Source of the DNA: Anniella stebbinsi | Lineage: Eukaryota; Chordata; Lepidosauria; Squamata; Anniellidae | Direction of reading: 5' to 3' | Length of the DNA: 64,000 nucleotides | Assembly (NCBI GenBank): GCA_029215795.1 | Contig: JARDYH010000007.1 | Coordinates: 99,339,263 to 99,403,262 of the forward strand | Shown here: positions 56,537 to 64,000 of the stretch, one piece after another | Position numbering within the stretch: the stretch's first letter is position 1 | Layout: each line of letters starts with the position of its first letter | Translations under genes and position numbers: made by a program | The notes under the pieces: generated by a model | Seen by the model: only the letters and a program-made list of their open reading frames with translations | Database searches by the model: none | What the model was told of the DNA's origin: nothing

Positions 56537-57600
56537 CTGACAAAAACAAGAGCACAGGAAATTAAAACATGGCAAGCAGGCTGGCACTACTGTACCAATC
56601 GCATAATGAAGGAGCCCTACTGCTGTAAGGGTTGCAAAGGTAAACAATATAATACTGCAATAGCAAGCCTTGTTATCTGACTGATGGTTGGCCAATATAT
56701 CCTGATGTGATGAGAGGGTACATTCCCCCCCCCCCCAAATATTCCTGGGAGGGAATTGTGGCTGGGGAAAGGGCTCTGTAGGTGGGCTACCTTCTCTAAG
56801 GAATGCCAGGGAGGCTTGGCTGGAGCTCACTTTAATGGCCTTCAGGTGCCAGGGCTGGTGCCATTCCATTGTTTTTAGATCTGCTTTTTCCCTGCTCTGC
56901 TATTTGTTATTGTTTTATAGACTGAATTTTGAAATTATTTTAATTTCAATCAGCCTTGGAAGTTCTTAAATTGAAAGGGAGCATGGCAATGTTTTAAAGA
57001 AATGTTTTACATTTAGAGTATCTGCCAGTGAGGTTGCCTGCTCTGCGCATTCATATATGTCCACCAGCACCCTTGAGAAATCTCCACAGGGCTGTCAAGG
57101 CACTCAGCCAGGTCCGGCCTCCGCAGCGTGTTTTACCATGTCTGTTCTGAAGAAGAATGGCTTTGGCACATCTGTCACTAGTCCAAGCTATGGACTCTTC
57201 TATAAAGGGCCAGAAGAACCTCTTCATTCTAGCTGCTAAGGCCTTGCTTGCTCAGTGCAAGTGGGAAAGGTTTAATGCAAAGTGCTGTTACCTGGATCAG
57301 AGACATCTGAGGCCAAGTGAAGCAGAAGAGAAAGGGGAAAAAGATGCTTATGAGAGGAGCAAAGTGGCACAGAAACGTAGGGTCACCGTGTGTACTGCAG
57401 CTGGAGCTTTCCCAAAATGCCACGCACACACACACTCACATCAACCAGCCCTGCCTTCCTCAGCAAAGCGCCGTCTGCCTTGGACACATAACACAGCACT
57501 GGCATGCAGGCAAACACCTTAGGCAAAGACAAAGTCTGTACCAACTTCTACGTGTTGGTACAGATGCAACTCACTAGTACTAATGCTCAGGAAATAAACT
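56537..57600. other. SIDT1 intron, no recognised element
   Basis: Contains a poly-C run near 56728 and a short ACACAC run near 57424. The overlapping open frames at 57057-57577 show no family features. Confidence 0.4.
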
Positions 57601-57619
57601 GAAATGTCAATATCAGGTC

Positions 57620-58550
57620 TTCCTATACCTGGCAAATATTTCCAACAACTTAATGCTTTGTTTCATAAATTCTTCTGGGGTTCTGCCCCACCTCGAATAT
57701 CTTTGAAATGAATGCAACTTCTGATTAAAGAAGGCAGGTTTGGATTTCCAGGCCTCATTTTGTATCATCAGGCGTATTTATTGACTTGTGCTAAGCTTTA
57801 GTTTTCTCCAGTTTGCTTAGATACACCACCCTGGTCAGTTTTGGAATCCTTATGGTTAGAACCTCTTCCTAAATGGATGGCACTCGGTTCTCGACATGTT
57901 AGATTAAATAATTCTCTTTTACTATTTTGACTGCTAGAAAGGTATGGCGTATAGTATCGCATCAATTGCCGTTTGACCCATTTTCTCATGCAAAATTGAC
58001 TTTATGGGGAAATCCAGATTTAAGAATTGGGGTGGAAAATGTTCTTATTCAGCAAAAAATCCTGTTTCAGGTCTACTGGACCCCACAACTCCTCTTCAAC
58101 AAGGGTCTATCCAATTTACATAATTGTTGGAGATGTAATGCACCTAATGCTTCTTTAATTCATATGTTTTGGCAATGCTCAGTAGTCTCCTCCTTTTGTT
58201 TGTCCTGAATCAATCTTTAATATGGAAGGACGTGCATGTCCTTCTAAACTACCTGCCGTTTTCCTGGAAACTAACACAGGGTCAGTGCAAATGAATCTTC
58301 AGAGCCCTTATGACAGCAAAAAGACATACTATCATATTGGAAGGATAAACACTCATCTCCCATAATGTAATGGATTGAGGACTTAATAACCCTATCAACA
58401 TTTGAATGGGTGATATACAAGCACAACTTGAGGATAAGTATATGGCTATATGTTCTGATTTTTTTGAAACCTATGTATAATTCTCTTTTTTTTTTTTTTT
58501 TTACACCTGATGAAAAATGATGGACATTCCTGTATATGTAATGTTTTTTT
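57620..58550 (+). mobile_element. L1-like LINE ORF2 C-terminal fragment
   Basis: Reading on +: a FGSAPPRISLK-type block, then LLIKEGRFGFPGLILYHQAY in shifted frames (the 'RGGLG.P....YY.A' region of L1). Then 57927-58208 ends in the zinc segment CWRCNAPNASLIHMFWQC. The poly-T and poly-C runs at 58485-58566 follow. Dead and 5'-truncated. Confidence 0.7.
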
Positions 58551-58639
58551 CTTTCCCCCCCCCCCACAATTTGTTTTTGTCATTTTTGTTCTGTTTCTTT
58601 GACATTTACATTTAAAAAAAGGGGGGGGAATCAGGTCTT

Positions 58640-58990
58640 CATTCTTATTTTATGTATACTGCTTGACATCACAGGGTCTTCAAGTGGTATACATAAAGAC
58701 AAATAAAATACAACATAAAAACAGCATAAAACAATAAATACCTTAAAACATTACAAAAAATAAATCAAACAGAGCAGCGTTATGATCAATTGCAAGTCAG
58801 GGAAAGCCTGAGCAAACAAATGTATTTTCAAGAGGCATTTAAAGCTCATCACAGTTTCCATCTCTCAAACCACACACCCAAGTTTTTTAGGGCTTTCAAT
58901 GTCAACATCAAATTCCAGAAACAGGCAGTGGGACGGGAACATGCACCACTTCCATGTGTTGAGGCTACAATCCTAAGTTCAAGGACTTAG
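58640..58990 (-). repeat. Probable LINE 3' end, antisense
   Basis: GTATACTGCTTGACATCACA, then AAGTGGTATACATAAAGA and an A/T-rich stretch with AAATAAAATACAACATAAA, resembles an antisense L2-type terminus and ORF end. Confidence 0.45.
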
Positions 58991-59070
58991 GTTCCATTGA
59001 TTTCCATTAGATTTACCTCCAGGTAAATGTGATTAGGATGGCTGAAATGCCATCTGCTATCATCACTTAC

Positions 59071-59179
59071 CTATCTTGAAACGACCCATGTAGTAGATCT
59101 GGGTGCTGAGACCAAGTGAGGCCACAACGTGGATGACTGAAAAGAGGACCCAAAACCACACAGCATTTTTTCCAAAAAC
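59071..59179 (-). CDS. SIDT1: SIDT1 coding exon (VFGKNAVWFWVLFSVIHV)
   Basis: Acceptor TTGCTCACAG, then 36 codons plus G: VFGKNAVWFWVLFSVIHVV, ASLGLSTQIYYMGRFKI and the first base of Asp; donor GTAAGTGATG. It is a transmembrane helix followed by the conserved STQ.YYMGR.K loop. This is the most 5' SIDT1 exon in the window. The exon that should precede it (KRHPDIN...SVLG in the family) was not found up to 64000. Confidence 0.97.
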
Positions 59180-60078
59180 CTGTGAGCAAGCAGATAGATA
59201 TTGTGAATTCTGTCCAGCACTAGTTATGAAAAAGGTATCCTTCTCTTCAATGATGCCCTGCTATTAACATTTTCCAAACCTATATACGTTAGCAAGAAGA
59301 GACATGTACTCTAATAACCCGGAGTATAGAAACAGTCGTCCCATGCAATAGAAAAGTTGATCTTGTTTCTTTTTGAGGCGCTGACTGTGACATGCTGCAA
59401 GCATTCAACAGTTGTCTTCCTTTTTGGACAACAACAAGATCATTAAGATGAGGTATTTTATAGAACAAATGTTTTGTAAAAGTCCATGGAGCTCTTCTTC
59501 TAGCAGAATGAGCTGAAAAACATACTTAAAATACACTAACATACGTTCTTGCAATAAACAGTATTTATATTGTCAAACTGCCACTCCATTTATTGCAATA
59601 ATATCTATTCTTGATTTGTAGCAGCTCTTCAGGGTCTCAGGCAGAGACTGTTACTCAATCCTGTTCCCAGATGCCTTTTTAATGGGAGATGTTAGGGACT
59701 GATCCTGCAATGTATGCACTCCCACAGATCTATGGGACTTTAATAATGTTTCCTGCAGAAATTACAAGTATTATCACTCCAGAAGACAAAGTTATAGTTC
59801 TGTTTTAGTACTACTGAAGCAATAAATACAATTTTTCCAAACGCAATAAGTTGGAAGAATTATAAAGGCAGCATGTTAATAAACTATAGTTCTTAGTTTG
59901 CTATAGCAGAGAAAATAATATATAGATTATATTAATTTCATTCATCTTAAGCATGCAAACTGGTTGAATTCTCCATCTCATTATATAATTGATGTGGGTC
60001 TTATGCTGAACTAATACAGTATCATTTTCTTTAGCCTGAAACTTTTCAAAGGAGAAATTCCATCAATGATCAGTCTAA
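59180..60078. other. SIDT1 intron, no recognised element
   Basis: AT-rich intron with no coding and no repeat family that I can name. Confidence 0.5.
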
Positions 60079-60400
60079 GGGCTAAATTAGATGTTACGTT
60101 AAATGTGTTGCATCTAGATGATCCTAACTTTTTTCTACTTTAGTGTAAGTATGTGCGTCCCTGATTCAGATTGCAGCCACTATGCTTGAATGGGGGGGGG
60201 GCTATGCTTTCCCAACCAGCCCCCCCCTAAATTCACCCCCTTCCTCAGGGACAGGGGCTAAAGAGAGAAAATATCTCCACTGGCACCAACGGAGTCCCCC
60301 CTCCACTTACATGTAGGCCCCAGCACATTTACATTAAAGTAGAAAAAAAAGTTAAGATCCCCTAGACGGTATGCATTTAATGTAGTGTCTAGTTTAGCTC
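60079..60400. mobile_element. Harbinger-like MITE, 322 bp, TAA target duplication
   Basis: Ends GGGCTAAATTAGATGTTACG and, reverse-complemented, GAGCTAAACTAGACACTACA, with homology over about 28 bp. TAA at 60076-60078 and 60401-60403. The middle is non-coding with G and C runs. Confidence 0.8.
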
Positions 60401-60631
60401 TAAATCTTCAAGGCCTGTGAAATTTGCAAAGTTATGGCAACAGCACTGTGCCGATGAACAAAGGTAGCCCAATCCCCAAACAGTGAAACCGACGTCTTGG
60501 GCTTTAAGCCTACCTTTAGAACTCCATTAACTGCCAGAGGCCCCTGAAGAACCTGTGTATGTCCTGAAAGCTTGAACTCTTCATACTGCCTGAGATGCTT
60601 GTTTCAAACGTTATGGCATCCATTTACATAG

Positions 60632-61290
60632 AATCATGGAGTTGAAAGGCGCCATTTATGCCATCATGTCCAAATTCCTGCTCAGTGCAGGAATCCAGTT
60701 GAAAGCATCCTTGGCAGATGGCCGTCTGCTTGAATACCTCCAATGATGGAGAGCCCACCACCTCCCTAGGCAGTTGGTTCCATCATTTGACTGCCCTGGC
60801 CGTTAGGAAGTTTTTCCTGATGTTCAACTGAAATCTGCCTTCCTGTAACTTAAGTCCACTATTTCATGTCCTAAAGCATTTCTACACAAGGCATTTATTG
60901 TGCACTTGTGATTCCTCACTCAAAGCAGTTTGTGGATGCATTACAAGATATTGTCATCCTCCAGGGTCTCTCATGTTCTTTGGAACAATTTTGGTGGTGG
61001 TGGGGTTTCTAACGAGGAATGGCTAGTATATCCGTGGGAAATGTGTGAAGCAGCTTATCTTAAGCCCACAAAGAATCCACAAACAGAAGCTTCAGTAAAG
61101 TGGCGACTTAAACGCCTCATATAGAAAAGCCCCTAGTCTTCGATGATAATAAACAGGTTGCAGCCCTCTTCTGTGGGACAACCCTTTCAGTCCTTTAAAG
61201 TGCTATCACATCTCCTCCTCAGTCTTCTCAAAGCTAAAACATACCCAGTTGCTTCCATCTTTCCTCATAGGACTTAGTTTCTAGGTGGAC
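60632..61290 (-). mobile_element. CR1 3' fragment with nested MITE
   Basis: The antisense CR1 3' UTR reads ATAGAATCATGGAGTTGAAA and AGAGCCCACCACCTCCCTAG on +. After the 259-bp insert it continues with CTTCTGTGGGACAACCC and TTCCTCATAGGACTTAG. Confidence 0.85.
60874..61132. mobile_element. Harbinger-like MITE in CR1, 3-bp TSD
   Basis: Ends AAGCATTTCTACACAAGGC and, reverse-complemented, GGGCTTTTCTATATGAGGC. CTA at 60871-60873 and 61133-61135. CR1 is continuous when the insert is removed. Confidence 0.7.
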
Positions 61291-61454
61291 TGTCACCCCC
61301 ACCCCACCTCCACTGTCTGGAGCTGCTACCCCTTCATCCAGAGAGTATAGTCACAGCCTACGTTTTGTTTCTTTTCTTGGTCCCTCAAGCTACTTGGCCT
61401 TACTGAAACTTAATACACATTGCCTAATTGTAATTAAGCCAAAGTTATGCCTAG

Positions 61455-64000
61455 TGGAAATAATGGAAATGTACTTATCATGAATGTCTATTCTCAGAGA
61501 CTCCTGGAGGGCGATCCATCACCTTGGGATGGCACTTCCCTCTGGAATTCATAGGAAGGGCTAAAGCTGTTCCTTAGGGGGGAGGGGCCACTTGTGTCTT
61601 CCAGACCGAACTGGCAAATACCCCTTGCTATGAAAGAAAACACTTCAACACCAACTGGCGCACAGTAATAACCATCACTACACAAAACATGTGGCTAAGG
61701 AGCCAACTGAATCTATAAACCCCCAACTGCCTCTCCATGCGTACGGTGCATGCAGAAGCCCTAAATGAACTATTCCCCCATAGATGCCAGTGGTCCCTGT
61801 GACAATGGTCCTAATGTCCTCCAGGAGTATCTGAGAATAGAAAGTCACAGTAAGCAAATTTCCATTTTCTCCAAAAGCTCTCATAGAACAAATCAGAAAC
61901 AATAGGAGGAGTCACAAGGAGAACCAATGCATTATGGACCCACTGCCTTCTGGAGTACTTTGAAAGTAAAGGCAACGCCCGCCGAGGACACGAGTCTATT
62001 TCATAATGCTTGGTAAAGGTTTGGTAAAAGTGTGAACTGACACCCAAGGACCAGCCTAAATCTCCAAGATGGGAAAATCCCCCTTGAATGTCGCCAAAGT
62101 GCCTATTCCTCTGAGAGTGAGCCACTTTTCCCAGGGGGCTACTTTCCCAAAGCAGAGGCATGTATTCTTTGAGCCACATATAAATGGTGGATTTAGAAAC
62201 TCTGCCCTACAACATCTTGGGCTGAAAGAAAACAAAGACAAACCGTGAAGTCCAATGCTCAGCAGTCTGATCTAAATAAAAACAAAGTGTCCTATGAATG
62301 TCTAAGCTATGCCAACTCCGTTTCTTTGTGTGGACAGGCTTGAAACAGAAGGAAGGCAAAAAATATATAATACTGGAGACCTATGGAAAAAGTGACTGTA
62401 TTTTGGGGCACACCTTATCATTGTGGAAGGGCACAAAGATCAGCTTCCAGACAGTCAGGTGGAAGAGACCGGGCCTGGGCAGTAAACAGGCTCATGAAAC
62501 GAGAGATCTGGTCTGTTGGGTACTCTCTGGTAGCCTTGTACTGACACATTGAGAAGCTCTGGAAACAATGGTCAGCGGGGCCAATAAGGAGCAATGAGGA
62601 GTACCTCCCCCTGTATTTTCCTAATTCTCCGAATCCTCTTTGCGAGCAGAGGGACAGGTGGAATGAATGGAGGGTCCCCTACAGGCCAGTGCTCCACAGG
62701 AATCTGGACATGCACTTTTGACCAGCATGTTTTTTCTTTTGGCAAACAGATCCAGTATTGGACACCCAAACTTTGCTGCGATGTCCGAGAATGACTGAAT
62801 GCCCACTCAGGCTCCCGGTGGGACGAGCAGCTCAGCCAATCCACAGTAACACTAGAACCCTTCAACAGATGCTCCACCTTGAGCAACTGAGCAAATCTCA
62901 GACAACATCAAGAGTTTCATGGCCAAGTTGTGGAAGGAGACCGATCTCATGCCCCCTCAGTGATTCATGTACATCTTCAAAGACATAATGTCTGTACAAA
63001 TCAGCACATTTGCTCTGTGGACTTGGGAGCTGAATGCAGGGAGAGCCTCAACAGCCAGTTTATGCTCCTGGTCTTCTCTGATGCTGACCATGTGCCTTGA
63101 GCTATAGTATCCTCCAAGTCTGCCCCTCAAACAAAGAGGCTTGTTATGACAATCGTGAGGGTTCCTTTAGGGAGACTCCCTGAAGCAGTCTTGCTGGTTC
63201 TATCAACCTTGAGCTTGTTCCTCAGCTTGGGCGGGATATTCACTTTCATCTTCATCAGCTGGGCAATCAAATGCTGTAAAGAAAGAAGGTATTGGAGAGG
63301 CCTTGTGTGGAAGTGAGTCCAAGGAACCAGGTCTTGGCAGAAACTATCACTGCCCACAAGCTGGCTGAGTTGCATGAGGTCAACCTGTTGAGAAGAAACT
63401 ACCACTGAGGTCAGATATTGAACCTTGCAATACCTTCCTTCTATGAGTGCCATTTTGAACTCCAGTGTCCAGAATCGCCCCCAGGTAAAATAGACGCTGG
63501 GTGGGAAGGAGGGTACCCTTTTTATAATTGATTATGAATCAGTGTTGCCTGGAAGTCCTGAATAAGTTCCTAAATTGAGGCTCAGCAGGGAAGTGATTCT
63601 ATAGCTTTGATTGCTATCAGATGTTCTATTTCTTCCAAGAATTTCTGATGTTTCTACAGGTTCTTTGATCATTGTGAGGCAACAAATTTCTCCATGGATC
63701 TTACTGCAAATTCTAGTGTGTAATCCCTGGAGATGGTCCCCTGCTCCCACACGTCCAAACTGGTCTGCTTCCAGATGTTCATGAAGGAAAAGAGCCGCTC
63801 CCTGATCTGGAAAACTTGGCCTCCTCGAAGGGAGAATTGTCAAGATGTGCCTATGAGATTTGGTCAATGTCCCAGATATGTCTGTGGGCCAGGGTGTTTA
63901 GGGCCAAGGCCCTGGCATTCAACTGTATTGCATCCAGGGCAGAGTTCACGAGTAACACTGTCTTCTTTGGCCCATTCTTAATGGCCTTGGGAGTAGATTC
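61455..64000 (-). mobile_element. DIRS-like retrotransposon, 3' part, runs off the window
   Basis: Minus frames at 62886-62572 encode the DIRS region after RNase H: VDWLSC...EWAFS, IQSFSDIAAKFGCPILDLFA, and PPVPLLAKRIRRIRKIQGEVLLIAPYWPR. Downstream (61902-62241) would be the recombinase, badly broken. 63127-63867 carries gag- or RT-like remnants. The end has inverted repeats 61474-61515 and 61812-61853 with the core TATTCTCAGA, as in the 18.6-kb copy. Confidence 0.65.
61474..61853. repeat. Inverted repeats at the end of the second DIRS copy
   Basis: Arm 61474-61515 is the reverse complement, with a few differences, of 61812-61853 (shared ATTCTCAGA.ACTCCTGGAGG). Same architecture as 18692-19135. 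Confidence 0.7.

Noticed and set aside
57057..57577. Frames of 60-121 codons with His-rich stretch
   Set aside because: The His/Thr run is an ACACAC tract; three frames overlap and none shows conserved features.
61480..64000. A further SIDT1 exon upstream of 59179
   Set aside because: No minus-strand segment with the expected KRHPDIN-type block and splice sites was seen; the area is DIRS sequence.
1..64000. Transfer RNA, ribosomal RNA, CRISPR or bacterial operon signals
   Set aside because: None seen. The window is intron- and retrotransposon-rich vertebrate DNA; the tRNA-like part of MIR is a decayed SINE.

Overview
This is vertebrate nuclear DNA, most likely from a squamate reptile. The host content is the tail-to-tail end of two genes that are also neighbours in other amniotes. 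USF3 (KIAA2018) lies on the + strand and only its giant last coding exon is present (4593-11044). SIDT1 lies on the - strand; its last seven coding exons lie between 59179 and 17642, with intact splice sites, matching phases and exact codon counts. The reptile assignment rests on the repeats: CR1, L2-like and Vingi/R4-like LINEs, DIRS tyrosine-recombinase retrotransposons, and many hAT-like and Harbinger-like MITEs.

Layout. 1-4592 is the last USF3 intron, holding a LINE 3' end and a DIRS gag fragment with a CR1 inside it. 4593-11044 is the USF3 exon. 11045 to about 16850 is the probable long USF3 3' UTR, carrying a hAT MITE and an old MIR. The SIDT1 3' UTR (about 16745-17641) meets it head-on. 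From 17705 to 59070 SIDT1 exons of 47-114 bp are separated by introns of 2.5-12 kb that are mostly mobile elements: a nearly complete DIRS element (18.6-23.4 kb) with a 617-bp foldback hAT MITE; a CR1 (23.8-26.7 kb) with a Harbinger-like MITE; a long-inverted-repeat element with a hammerhead-like motif (28.4-29.3 kb); a gypsy element (36.7-47.3 kb) split by an antisense LINE that itself contains an L2-like LINE and an LTR-like insert; and a 2.7-kb Vingi/R4-like LINE (49.6-52.3 kb). 59180-64000 lies in the next upstream SIDT1 intron and ends inside another DIRS copy.

How the genes relate: USF3 is a bHLH-family transcriptional regulator and SIDT1 a multipass membrane protein linked to RNA and lipid transport. 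They are neighbours and no functional partnership is visible. Every other long open frame is transposon coding remnant or a shadow frame. No cellular RNA gene, CRISPR array or bacterial feature was seen. The most interesting points are an in-frame 21-codon tandem duplication in USF3, the multilevel transposon nest in a SIDT1 intron, the hammerhead-like fold in the 28.4-29.3 kb element, and several MITEs with clean target-site duplications. Clade names for LINEs and MITEs are judged by eye and are tentative where stated.
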